Shown here in pieces: positions 22,641 through 33,655 of a stretch of DNA of 64,000 bases. The number at the start of each line of letters is the position of its first letter. Within the stretch, counting starts at the first letter, position 1. A model generated the notes under the pieces. It was not told the DNA's origin. It did no database searches and saw only the letters and a program-made list of their open reading frames with translations. Origin of the DNA: Protula sp. h YS-2021 (lineage: Eukaryota; Annelida; Polychaeta; Sabellida; Serpulidae). Made by a program: the position numbers and the translations under genes. The DNA is taken from positions 1,178,001 to 1,242,000 of the forward strand of contig OX457031.1 in assembly GCA_949752745.1 (NCBI GenBank), given 5' to 3'.

Positions 22641-23414
22641 TTGAACATATCTATGGCAGACTATCCATTCTACAAGAGATACAAAAAATCTGTTTCCCAT
22701 TTTTCTGCGAAAGAAATCTTTGTATGCATTTATCTGTCTATGTTCTGGTCCGGTGCTAAATTAATTATTGGGCTTGCTCTTTGCCGTCTCATCTTTTGAA
22801 GCCCAATTTTTCAGGAAAAGTCCCTTGCTCATGCACGCTGGAATTGGTTTTATTGCTTTTCGTAAGCTGGGACTTTGTCCTTGGACAAACTTGTTTTCTT
22901 TTTCTTGCGGTCCTCTCTGCTCTTGTTGACAATACTGAGAACATTACACACATTTATATTATGATAGAATTAGTCAAGAAGAAATGTTACGGGAAATATT
23001 TTAAAGGGTTCGATCTGCATCATGCTTTTAATTCTATTTTCAAGGTCACACTAACCTTTAGAAAGCGTATCCCTTAAGCTCTTCTGAGAATATTTTTTTG
23101 TCAATTTGCTCCTTTCTGCAACTTTTGTTTGATGTAAGCAGAAGTATAATCCCGTAGTCTGTATTTTTAGTCCTAAATTTTAACCGGATTGAATCCTGCA
23201 ACAATAAGACACTTTGAACTGATAAGCGTATGATCGTTTGAGGTAAAACACTGTTATCTACAATAAGTGGTTTTTCTTGAGCACTTCTAACAGATAATTT
23301 GTGAGTATTTAAAGGTACACTCTTTAGTGACACACCCATTATTTTGCGATTAATCAGAAAGAACTACTATAATGGGTGGAAGTGAGGGTACCGGGAGGGG
23401 CGTTCTCACCAAGC
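22641..23414. repeat. AT-rich tail of copy A shared with copy B
   Basis: Matches 33655-34540, and its first ~250 bp matches inverted at 36912-37200. It contains a hairpin (TTTGTCCTTGGACAAA near 22873) preceded by GCTGGG. The small ORF at 22611-22799 recurs in every copy but has no recognisable domain. Confidence 0.8.
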
Positions 23415-23614
23415 CAATGAACATGTAAAAAATAATAAGTAAATCAATGAAATAAAATAAAAGAGGGAGAGGGAAAGAACCCCCTCCCCCTCCCCCTCCC
23501 CCTGCTCTAAATCGCGGCATTTGGGTGATGGGAGAAGGACGTTAAGGAGTCAGGAGATAGGTCGGGTGCCAATAACCTTGCCATGTGAATGACCTTGCCG
23601 TGACCTTGTTGCAG
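23415..23614. other. spacer between duplications, upstream of tail-anchor exon
   Basis: Contains a GAGGGAGAGGG/CCCCCTCC tract (23462-23510) and a pyrimidine-poor approach to the exon acceptor. The segment from 23510 resembles 8490-8580. Confidence 0.5.
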
Positions 23615-23797
23615 AGGAGTCGTAGGAGCCGTGAGAACTCGGGCAGATCGCAGGGCCGGCACTCCCCCTGGTGGCCGCTCAACAGCTCACGGAGCCGGAC
23701 CTCGTTCTTCATCTTAATCTGGCCCTTCCTCGTTCACTGGTTGATCAGCTTCGTGAGTAGGAGAAGAAACAGGTGGGCGGTTGCTATGGATACCTGA
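23615..23797 (+). CDS. ACBD4/5-like terminal exon encoding a tail anchor (orphan exon)
   Basis: A 3' splice site (ttgttgcag, AG at 23613-23614) opens a 60-codon frame ending in TGA at 23795-23797. After an Arg/Ser-rich start it reads SPWWPLNSS, then a hydrophobic segment SFFILIWPFLVHWLI and a basic end SRRRNRW. This WWP-x(10-12)-WPF-x3-WL plus poly-Arg layout is that of the C-terminal membrane anchor of acyl-CoA-binding domain proteins 4/5, which tether peroxisomes to the ER through VAPB. The acyl-CoA-binding and coiled-coil exons were not found in the window, so this is either the last exon of a gene with a very long intron or an orphan exon moved by duplication. A candidate AATAAA lies at 24716. 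A ruined copy is at 8583-8762. Confidence 0.6.
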   Translation, partial: RSRRSRENSGRSQGRHSPWWPLNSSRSRTSFFILIWPFLVHWLISFVSRRRNRWAVAMDT

Positions 23798-23819
23798 AGC
23801 CGTGGTGTTTGATGTTTGT

Positions 23820-24060
23820 TGTGTTGTTGTTCTCTCTGTGTTGTCTACTCTTGTGTTGAGTGGTCCAGTCTGTGTTGCTCACTTTCCGCTGTTTTAGTCT
23901 GTGTCTTTCACTTTTGTGTTGTCCACTTTTGTGGTGTCCACTTTTGTGTTGACCACTTTTATGTTGCCTCCTTTTGTGTTGACCACTTTTGTGTTGGTCA
24001 CTGCTCGTACTGGGCTGTACTGTGTTGTGTTGTGTTGTGCTGTGTTGTTTAAGCTGTCTT
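23820..24060. repeat. CTTTTGTGTTGACCA-type minisatellite
   Basis: Units of 15-18 bp (CACTTTTGTGTTGAC and variants) follow the tail-anchor exon. On the minus strand they give a Gln/His/Lys-rich ORF that is not considered real. Confidence 0.85.
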
Positions 24061-24129
24061 GCGTACTCCTTTGCTAGTCGCACTGTTTGTGTTGCCTTTT
24101 CTTTGACAGTTCCATCATCATTTTTAAAG

Positions 24130-24179
24130 TTAATAATCATAATCATAATAACAACAAAAACAACAATAACAACAACAAC

Positions 24180-24211
<32 letters not shown>

Positions 24212-24240
24212 CAATAATAAAAATAGTAATGATAACAATT
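24130..24240. repeat. (AAC)n/(AAT)n microsatellite
   Basis: CAACAACAATAATAAT runs with short interruptions, matching tracts at 10757 and 15745. Confidence 0.93.
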
Positions 24241-24794
24241 ATTTAAAATTTCGATTATCAGTTATTTTGATGAAGCTTGTCATGTATTTTATGATATTTT
24301 CTGGGAAATTTAATATGAATCCAGTTCTTTTTCTTAATCTATTTTTTCTGCTTCAGTTTGTGCATTTAAACTAGAAGAGCTTTATAAAACACAGCAGAAA
24401 AAAGATTCGAGTCAAAGATATGATTAAAAAATATTTTTCTTGTTACAAGCGGCGATGACACAGTCTAGATGACGTCACAAGAGGACAGATCAAGCAGTCA
24501 TCGAAAGCTTGTTGAATCACATGACCTGCATAAGATCACGAGACTGTGCTTTGACTCACGTGACTACATTGTAGCTAGTCTGTATTGTCGTAATCAAGTG
24601 CATCATGACGCAACAGTTTTGCGATGGAGCAGATTTGAACAATGCTATATATTTTCCAATTGTAAGAGAAACCGTGCGTAAGAGTGTTGAATGACTCTTT
24701 GAATTTTTGTAAATGAAATAAATGTGATATCATATATATTTAGTGATTTTTATTGGTCCAGGAAATGGCTGGTTATTTACCTGTGATTGGCCTT

Positions 24795-25066
24795 GGGTTG
24801 AGAGGCGGGGAGATGGGAGGGGGGCGGGGAGTACGGGGAGAAGGTGGAGGAGGGGCGGGGAGGTGGGAGGAGGCGGTGGAGAAGGTGGAGGAGGGGCGGG
24901 GAGGTGGGAGGGGCGCGGGGAGGGGGTAGGGGGAGAAGGTGGAGGAGGGGCGAGGAGAGGGGAAGGGGCGGGGAGAGGGGAAGGGGAGGGCAGATGGGAG
25001 GGGGCGGGGAGGGAGAGGTTGAGGAGGGGGGAGGGGAGGTGGAGGGGAGGGAGGGGCATTGCGATT
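24795..25066. repeat. G-rich minisatellite (copy B), quadruplex-prone
   Basis: Counterpart of 16320-16615, with rearranged unit order and length. A further G-rich stretch is at 25175-25375. Confidence 0.9.
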
Positions 25067-25439
25067 GGATGGTGAAAAATTATAAACCGGGTCTATACAC
25101 CATTGTATAATTGTTGAGCATAATATTGTTGTCAAACAATGCATTTCTTTTGGTGTTGTAAAGTCTGGAAAGAGGCTACGGTTGGGGTGGGGAAAGGGGT
25201 GGGGGAGGGAGGAGGGAGTCGGAAGGGGTTGGGGTGGTTGATGTCTGGTGGGGATTAGGAAGATGAGTCAGGATCTGTTCGTAGATACAGTTGTATAAAA
25301 GGGTTTCTGTGGTAAATTGTGGAACAAGCCAAGATGGAGGTGGTGGAGTGGGAGGGGGGCAGGGGGGATTAAGATTGTTATCATGTCACAGGGCTATCAA
25401 AATGAAAGAAATCGATTAATAATTTTTATTTTACACATC

Positions 25440-25930
25440 CATAACGCAAACATTAGAAGCAATGTCATCACAGGCGCCATACCGTTATAATCCATGTCGT
25501 TATAAGCCATGTCATCACAAAGATGTTCTCATGTTTCTCAATTTGATTTGAATTTGATTTGTTTCCAAAATACAGTATAACGGCATTGTAGAGAAATCGG
25601 ATATCACGACATATTCTATATCCCGACATAAAAGTTTGGGCCCATTTTAGTTTTTCTCCAGTTTTACACTCTTGGTTATAACGCCTTATGATGATACAAG
25701 CTTTTTATAAAAGTGATTATGTGATTATAAACTGTACTTTTAAAGTGAAATTGTAATACATTTATACGCAACTTCAGAACTGGCATACCGTTAACCGACT
25801 TAGGGATTATCAACTATGCGATTAACCGGTTTCATCTGCACTTGTGTTACTTCTATGAAATGTAACTTGCATACTGTTAACCGACTTAGGCATTATTCGT
25901 TATTCGATTAACCGATTTTATCTGTATTAC
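25440..25930. mobile_element. pogo/Tigger-like terminal remnant (copy B)
   Basis: Counterpart of 17030-17480, with the same CGTTATAAGCCATGTC and TTAACCGACTTAGG motifs and no transposase. Confidence 0.55.
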
Positions 25931-26594
25931 TGTTACTTCTAAAAGATGTTTTCATTAAGTCATTTGACAAAGCAGAGTAGTTACATATAGCCGATTTTAA
26001 TGCATAAGCATTTACATACAAATTATCGATTTATTACTAAATTGCAGTTGCTAAGCATAAACCTAAGTAGTTATTTTGTGTCGAAGTTTTCCCACAAGTC
26101 AAGAGTGCTGTTACGAATTTAATGAAGTAAAAAGAAATTGTACATAAATAAGAAAGATAAGTATCAGGAATATTTTTTTCTTTGCAAAACTTTTTGCTTT
26201 GGGGGCCATTCATAATGACGTAAGAAAACCCTCGCCCCTCCCCCCCCCCCCACAACTCGCCGATTTCACTCAGGATACTCATAACGTGTGACGTCCCGAA
26301 GTGCGATCAGCTCTGGAGACCGCACCGACAAGCCATCCCCTCCCACTCCCCCTCCCCCCTCCACCCCAGCCCCATCTATGCGTACATACTTTGTGGATGC
26401 CCTCTAAAGAAAGGACCAAACGCTTTACAATGCACGGAAGGATAAATTCCCCGTGTAATTATAGTGATTTTTTTTTCATTTTTTTATATTTAGACTTGGA
26501 TCTACAGCTCTTCTTGCAGTCGTCATATGCAGTGCTGCGTTCAGTGTTCTATGGTGATTACGTCACTATGGCAACGTCTGGGATGAAACTCGTC

Positions 26595-28537
26595 TTATGT
26601 GAGTTTGAAAACAGCGTCATCAGTAAGAACGAGCAAGTGACCGAAGTGATCCACTGTGGCGTGTAGTAGGTATTCTATCTTCTCACTGAGCTTGAGCACG
26701 TGCCAGGTGTTGTCGTTCATGCAGAGCTGGAGTCGGTGATTCAAATAATCACAAACAAGGGCGTGGCCGCGTGCATCGCTGCAGGCTACACATGGCCCTG
26801 AGAACTCACCAGGAGCACTTCCTTTTCTGCCGAGGTGTGAGTATGTGTCTTTACTCAGGTCATAACGATCTACAGCTTGCATGAAACTACTCGATAAGGT
26901 CAGGGTGTTATTACCGATGGAGATGCCGTGGCAACGACAGTGCAGCTCTACTTGTTTTATGCACCACCACAAGCGGCTGTCGTATTGATGTATCGTTACA
27001 GTCTTATTATTGCTCAGCCCGTATACATACTGATCCTCACAGGCGGCATCCCAGTAGTTGCCTTCAATAATCACGTCCTTAATAACGCCGTCAGTAGTGA
27101 CAGTCACCAGTCCTAGGTCCTTGTGAGGCTTGTGCTCGTGTTCATACCTGACACCGTAACACGCGACTATAATGCTGCCATCAGAGGGTTGTGCCACCGC
27201 CCGTGCTATGTATTCCACACAGTCCTCGTCATCACACGTGGAGCTCTTTACTCGTATCCAGACAGTCTTCTCATTGCGTGCTGAATCGGTGTCACTGTAA
27301 CTGAGAATATCTATATCACCTGTTTCACATACCATCCATATCTGATTGTCTATGCTTGCAATCTTCAAGGGTTTATCACGGTTACATTTGAACAGCTTTG
27401 TCACGTGAAGTGTCCTTGACAAATAGTCACCAAAAGAAGCCCGATTCACAAAAACGTCTTCCGATGCTTTGGAAGCTGTTTCTAAGCTTTGCCTTTTTTC
27501 ATCTTGTTGCATGTGACGTTTTGGAGGAACTGGCGGGGGATTTGCTTCAGGGAGACGTGGTGATTGCTTGGTACCTGATGTCACATTTTCAGCTCTTGCG
27601 TTGCTTGCCATTTGTGGGTTCGTGTGACTTGATTGGTCAGAGATTGCTATCTGCATTTGCCTAAGTTGTTTAATGGTTTCGTCTCCGTGTAGAACTGTTA
27701 TTGTTAATTCTTGATTCTCTTCTTCCATTGATTTAATAAACAAAGAAAATGTGTCCTGGCTTTGTTTTGATTGGGCTACCATGTCGTTAATTAATGCTTC
27801 ATTTAAGAGTGTCCGCTGGTCGTTCTCGGACATCGTATCCTTGATAATCTTCATATCCAGATTAAACGAGGCCCGATGTGTGTCCAAGGTTTCGATACTG
27901 GAGTCAAAGCTTTTTGTCTGTTCCTCATGTTTCTTCTCAATTTCTAGGCGAAGTTTATTGTGGACTTTTCTAACCTCGCTAATGATTTGTCTTTCTAAGT
28001 CATTTATTATGCAAATAGCGTCGAAAAAAGAGAGTTGGCTTTCGCATTGGCATCTAATTTCTTGGCTTTGGCATCATCAAACTGTTGAATTGTCTCTTCC
28101 ATGGCTGTTAAAGCCCTTTGGAGCTTTTCCTCGCTAACGGCTTTCATGTCACTTATCATGTTTATGTGGTGCGCTTTGGTTGTAGGTTGCTTTGTGTGGC
28201 CTCTCTTACATCGGTCACCGATATACATATCACACTCATGACATTTTCCAACTGCTGGCTCCTCGTCGCACAATTCACATACTTGTTTATCTTTAAGCCT
28301 GTTTGTGTGATCATGATGAAGGTCGATCAGCTTTTGTATGCGGAAATCTCTTTTGATATCCTTCTGCTGGGAGACTCGCTGGCAGATGGGACATTGAAGC
28401 AGTCCATCTTCGTCTATCATCTCATGTACGTCCTTTTGACACAAATTGTGGAGGCATTTTAATGACATGGGATTCTCCAAGATTTCAAGATGTATCGGAC
28501 AGGTAAGCTCTTCAGCAAGGTTCATCGACAGCGCCAT
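26595..28537 (-). pseudogene. TRIM-type RING/B-box/NHL gene, frameshifted paralogue
   Basis: Paralogue of 18129-20075 with the same start context (ATG at 28537). RING (CPIHLEIL...CPICQR, again with His as ligand 2) and B-box (CELCDEEPAVGKCHECDMY) are intact in 28007-28537. The frame breaks near 28024-28029, where an A run on the plus strand has six bases against seven in copy A. Past it the original frame resumes and stays open to 26595, covering the rest of the coiled coil, the Pro-rich linker and the NHL-type propeller. One lost base is the only disabling change noticed; elsewhere differences are mostly single substitutions. It may be a young pseudogene, a gene making a RING/B-box-only protein, or a homopolymer sequencing error. 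Confidence 0.8.
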
Positions 28538-28855
28538 TGCTTCTAACTGAAATAACGACAACTGTATCAGTTTCGATATATCTGAAACAGAAAGTTAAAA
28601 TGATAACCTTTTTTGAGAGAGAGATGTTGGCCTGTTACGCCAGCCTTCTTCAAACGTTGCATCATTTTTGTGATTGTCAAGAACAGGAAAAGGGAGTTAT
28701 GCAGTCACGACCACCCCCACTCCAAATCTCTACTACCGATCACGGCTCGGAATGCAACTGGTGGAGCCATTAGTACCCCCAACCCCCCCCCCCCAACACC
28801 ACCACTGTGCAATTACATATTCGAGATGTGAACGGTTTCAAAGTTTGGAAGTTTT

Positions 28856-30245
28856 TTAGCCCAGTTTACGTTACACGTAAGCTGGGGTATTCCTATCGGT
28901 CTGCGGATGGCGTCCGTTGGTTAGTTAGTTAGTTTGTTAGTTAGTTAGTTGTTTATTTAGTAAACTTTGTTTCAAAATGCATCTCCTCCTACACTTTTAA
29001 TTTGATGTCATTTATTTTTGGTGTGAGGCATCCCTAAGGGGTCGTGCATACGGCCTGTGCTTTTCTAGTCGATCGGGTGATTTTTGAATTTTTGGCGAAT
29101 TTTTAAAAAAAAATTAAAAATGTATCTCCTACATTTTTTACCCGATGTCATTTATTTTTGGCATGAAGCACCCCTAAAGGGTCGTGCATACGGCTTGTGC
29201 TTTTTTGGTTGATCGGACAATTTTTGTATTTTGGGGGATTTTTTTTTGCAAAAATTTTGAAAAAAAAATGCATCTACTCCTACAATTTTAATTCGATGTC
29301 ATTTATTTTGGTGTGAGGATTTCCTAAGCGGTCGTGCATACGGCTTGTGCTTTTTTAGTCGATCGGGTGATTTTTGAGGATTTTATAAAGAAATTTTAAA
29401 ATGTATCTCCTCTTACATTTTTGACCCCATGTCATTTATTTTTGGTATGAGGCACCCCTAAAGGGTCGTGCATACGGCTTTTGCTTTTCTAGTTTGTATT
29501 TTTGGGGAAATTTTTTTAGCAAAAATTTCGAAAATAATTCAAAATGCATCTTCTCCTACAATTTTGATTCGATGTCATTTATTTTTGGTGTGAGTCTATA
29601 CGGCTTGTGCTTTTTAGTCGATCGGGCAATTTTTGTATTTTAGGGAGTTTTTGAAGAAAAAACTTCAAAATGCATTTCCCCCTGCAGTTTTGAACCTTTT
29701 TTTTTTTTTTTTTTTGTTTTTTTTTTTGTTTTTGGTTTGAGACATCCCTAAGGGGTTGAGAATACGACTTGCGCTTTTTAGTCGATCCGACAATTTCTGT
29801 ATTTTTTTGGAATTTTTGAAGTAAAACTTCAAAATGCATTTCCTCCTACAGTTTTTATCCGATTTCATTTATTTTTGCTATGAGGCATCCTTAGGCAGGT
29901 CTCGCATACGGCTTGTGCTATTTGACTCGACTTGGGAATTTTTATTTCGGGGGAATTTTTGATGAAAATACCTCCAAATGCATTTTCTCCTGCAGTTTTG
30001 ATCAAACATCATTTATTTTGGGGCTGAGGCATGCTTAGGGTGTCGTGAATATGGCCTGTCTTTTTCAGTCGATGAGAAGATTTTTGAAGAAAAAAAATCA
30101 AAATGCATTTTCTCCTACAGTTTTTATCAGATTTCATTTATTTTCGATATGAGCCGTCTCTAGGGGTCATGCATACGGCTTGTGCGTTTTGAGTGAATGG
30201 GAAAACTTTTGAATTTTTTTCGGAATTTTTGAAAAAAAAAATGAA
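28856..30245 (-). mobile_element. Helitron-like satellite element (copy B)
   Basis: Counterpart of 20503-21865, with the same hairpin (28860-28887) and CTAA end on the minus strand. The TTAG tract is longer here. Its far end is cut by the recombinase-fragment insertion. Confidence 0.6.
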
Positions 30246-30251
30246 TGAACT

Positions 30252-30734
30252 GACCTCTGCCGTGAAGACGTAACGCTGTGTGCAGATGGGGCCCTAGTTC
30301 ACGTAAAACGCACCAAAACACTTCGCAACTTTTCACGAGCCCTCGTCATCCCAATCCCAGAGGTAGAGCAGTCTACAGTATGCCCCACTGCAGCGTTAAA
30401 ACACCACCTCCGCCTTTCGCCCGCACATGGTAAATCGGCGCTCTTCTCCTACAGAACCCCGGACTCCACCGTCCCTCTCTCCCACGCAGCGTTCTCGTCA
30501 ATGCTGAAATGCAAACTGCGTGCTGTTGGGCTAGATGACTCAGCCTACAGCGGCCATAGCCTACGACGAGCCGGGGCTACCTTTGCTCTTGCCTGTGGGC
30601 TGCCACCGCAAGTGATTAAGAGCCAAGGAGACTGGACATCGGAGTCCTACACGCGATACACTGACGTCCCTCTGAGTCTACGCCTGGATTGTGCAAAAAC
30701 CATGGGATCAAACGTTCAAAACGCCTTGTCCTAA
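30252..30734 (+). pseudogene. tyrosine recombinase C-terminal fragment (DIRS/Ngaro- or Crypton-like)
   Basis: An open frame of 160 codons enters from the insertion boundary without its own start and ends in TAA at 30732-30734. It reads as the catalytic half of a tyrosine recombinase: VHVKRTKTLRN (beta-hairpin Lys region), then AYSGHSLRRAGATFA (the His-x-x-Arg box), GDWTSESYTRY (Trp in the second His/Trp position and the nucleophilic Tyr). The upstream Arg box and the N-terminal DNA-binding domain are missing. Two 136-bp direct repeats follow. DIRS/Ngaro-type retroelements carry such an enzyme and split direct repeats; no reverse transcriptase is here, so the copy is truncated. Assignment is from motifs. 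Confidence 0.75.
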
Positions 30735-30767
30735 CTACTACAAGTAACACTTCGTGGTTTGGGTATT

Positions 30768-30903
30768 TGGACAGTTTCTTAAAGTATGTTTGTTTTATGC
30801 ATAATGTGTTCAGCAGTCAGGCAATAAACATTTGTACCCAAACCACTCTCTCATTCGTCTTGCCAGCCATAACGGCTAGAGACTAGAACGCTATAAGTTT
30901 TAA
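30768..30903. repeat. 136-bp direct repeat, first copy
   Basis: Matches 31294-31429 with one noticed substitution (CAGGCAATAAAC against CAGGTAATAAAC). It starts TGGACAGTTTCTTAAAG and ends GCTATAAGTTTTAA. Confidence 0.92.
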
Positions 30904-31293
30904 TTAAAAAATAAAGTGTTATTTGATTTTAAAACTCTGGTGATGCGCTGCTCGACTTGACAGCGACGGAGCGTGCCAGACGGACATGTAGACAGAGCGT
31001 CTCGGGTTACAGCGTGCCGTCATGCAAGGCGGGAGCGAAGCACACACTCAGTAACTCGGGGGCGGAGCTCGCCCCAGAGTACCTTCTGTCATGCCTGTGT
31101 TCTATTGGCCGTTGAGTCGTGCAGGGATTAAGTCGGACGGTACATAACAAGGCTCTTCCAAGCTTCCCCTCACAAATGCAAAGCAAGCACTGGTCAAGCA
31201 AGCGCTTCCAGAGACCCACCTCCATCCCCCTTCCCCTTCCCTGTTTAATTGTTTACAAGTACAGTTTTTTGTTGAATATGTTAGTATGGTTAG
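30904..31293. other. spacer between the 136-bp repeats of the recombinase element
   Basis: GC-richer sequence with no ORF of note; probably internal non-coding sequence of the element. Confidence 0.5.
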
Positions 31294-31429
31294 TGGACAG
31301 TTTCTTAAAGTATGTTTGTTTTATGCATAATGTGTTCAGCAGTCAGGTAATAAACATTTGTACCCAAACCACTCTCTCATTCGTCTTGCCAGCCATAACG
31401 GCTAGAGACTAGAACGCTATAAGTTTTAA
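31294..31429. repeat. 136-bp direct repeat, second copy
   Basis: Second copy of 30768-30903. Its end is the right boundary of the insertion, after which the 51-bp satellite resumes at the point matching about 21990 in copy A. Confidence 0.9.
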
Positions 31430-33655
31430 ATAAACATGCGCATTGGTCCGAAATGTGAACTGCGCATCGACGGAAGATAAATAAAGATGCGAACTGGTCC
31501 AAAATAGGCACCGCGCATCAACGCAGGTTAAATAAACATGCGCACTGGTCCGAAAAAAGAACTACGCTTCGACGTAAGTTGAATAGACATGCGCAGTGGT
31601 CTGAAATGCGAACGGCGCATCAACGCAGCCTAAAGAAACATGCGCACTGGTCCGAAATGCGAACCGCACATCGAGGCAAATTAAATAAACATGCGCAGTG
31701 GTCCGAAATGCGAACCGCGCATCAATGCAAGTTAAATAAATATGCGCACTGGTCTGAAATGAGAACCACGCATCAACACAAGTTAAATAAACATGGGCAA
31801 TGGCCTGAAATGCGAACAGCGCATCGACGGAAGTTAAATAAACATGCAAACCGGTCCAAAATAAGCACCGCACATCAACGCAAGTTAAACAAACATGCGC
31901 ACTTGTCCGAAAAAAGAACCACGCATCGACGCAAGTTGAATAGACATGCGCAATGGTCTGAAATGAGAACCGCGCATCAACGCAAGTTAAATAAACATGC
32001 GCAGTGGTCCGAAGAAAGAACCATGAATCGACGCAAGTTCAATAGACATAAGAGTCGGGCATCGACGGGACTTAAATAAACCTGCGTTCCCTTCCGAAAC
32101 GAAAATCGCGCGTCAACGCAAGTTAAATGAACCTGCTCACTTGTCCCAAAATGCGAACTACGCATCAACGCAACCTAAAGAAACAGGTATACTGGTCCGA
32201 AATTCGAACCGGATATCAATGCAAATTGAATAAACATGCTCACTGGTCCGAATTGCGAACCTGCACATAAGCGTAAGTTAAATAAATAAGTACCGATCAT
32301 CAACACAAGTTAAATAAATATGCGCAATGGTCCAAAATGCGAACCACGCATCAACACAAGTTTAAAAAAAACATGCGCGCTGGTCCGAAATGCGAACCGC
32401 ACAGCAACACAAGCTAAATAAGCAAGCACACTGGACCAAAATAAGCACCTTGCATCAACGCAAGTTAAATAAACATGCGCACTATTTCGAAATGCGAACT
32501 GCCCATTAACGGAACTTATATAATATGCGCACTATTCAAAATAAGAACTGCGCATGAATGCAACTTAAATAAACATGCGCACTGGTCCAGAACAAGAACC
32601 GCGCATCAACTCAAGTTAAAGAAATATGCGCATTGGCCTGAAATAAGAACCGCGCATCGACGCACGTTAAATAAACATACGCAGTGGTTCGAAATGCGAA
32701 CCACGCGCCAACGTAAGCTAAATAAACATTTGCACTGGTCTAAAATAAGCACCGCCCATCAACGCAAGTTAAATAAACATGCGCACTTCTCCGAAATTCG
32801 AACCGCGCATCAACGCAAGTTAAATAAACATGCGCAGTGGTTCGAAATGCGAACCACGCTCCAACGCAAGTTAAATAAACATTTGCACTGGTCCAAAATA
32901 ATCACTGCGCATCAACGCAAGTTAAATAAACATGCGCACTGGTCCGAAATTCGAACCGCGCATTAACGCAAGTTAAATAAACATGTGTAATGATCCGAAA
33001 TTCGAACTGCTCATCAACACAAGTTAAATAAACATGCACACAGGTTCAAAATGCAAACTGCGCACCAACGCAAGTTAAATAAACATAGGCACACGTCCAA
33101 AATAAGCACCGTGCATCAACGCAAGTTAAATAAACATGCAAGCTGGTCCGAAATGCGAACCGCGTATCAAGGCAACCTAAGAAAACTTGGGCTGTCCGAA
33201 ATAAGCACCGCTCATCAACGCAAGTAAAATAAACATGCGCATTGGTATGGAATAAGAACTGCACATCAACACAAGGTAAATAAACATGCGCACTGATCCG
33301 AAATAAGAACCGCACATCAACACAAGGTAAATAAACATGCGCACTGACACGAAATAAGAACCACACATCAACACAATGTAAAAAAAGATGCGCATTGATC
33401 CGAAATAAGAACCGCACATCAACAGAAGGTAAATAAACGTGCGCACTGATCCTTAATAAGAACCGCACACCCACCAAAGGTAAAAAAAACATGGGCGCTC
33501 GTCAGAAATGCGAACCGCACATCAACGCAAGTGAAATAAACATGTGCACTGTTCCAAAATGGGAACCACGCATCTACGCAAAATTAAATAAATATGCGCA
33601 CTTGTCTGAATAAGAACCGCACATCAAGGCAAGTTGCATAAATATGCGCACTAGT
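31430..33655. repeat. 51-bp satellite (copy B), about 43 units
   Basis: Same unit as at 21866-22640, expanded roughly threefold. Variants include a TGGTCCAAAATAAGCAC form and an ACTGATCCGAAATAAGAAC form clustered near 33230-33470. In one frame the unit reads KHAHWSEMRTAHQRKLN. Confidence 0.93.

Larger units (their letters stand above)
15765..23414. repeat. segmental duplication, copy A
   Basis: Direct copy of 24240-34540. Shared in order are an AT block, a G-rich tract, a pogo-like remnant, a TRIM gene on the minus strand, a (GA)n site, a Helitron-like satellite, a 51-bp satellite and an AT-rich tail ending at 'gttctcaccaag'. Long stretches are near-identical by eye; identity was not computed. 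Copy A has the intact TRIM ORF, the longer (GA)n tract and the shorter 51-bp array. Confidence 0.93.

Noticed and set aside
22611..22799. Conserved small ORF in three copies of the 51-bp edge (also 33644-33832 and 37000-37338)
   Set aside because: Conservation is explained by recent duplication of the DNA. No domain, and it begins inside the satellite.
31562..33492. ORFs of 100-166 codons in the 51-bp arrays
   Set aside because: Unit length divisible by three; open on both strands with no start context or domain.
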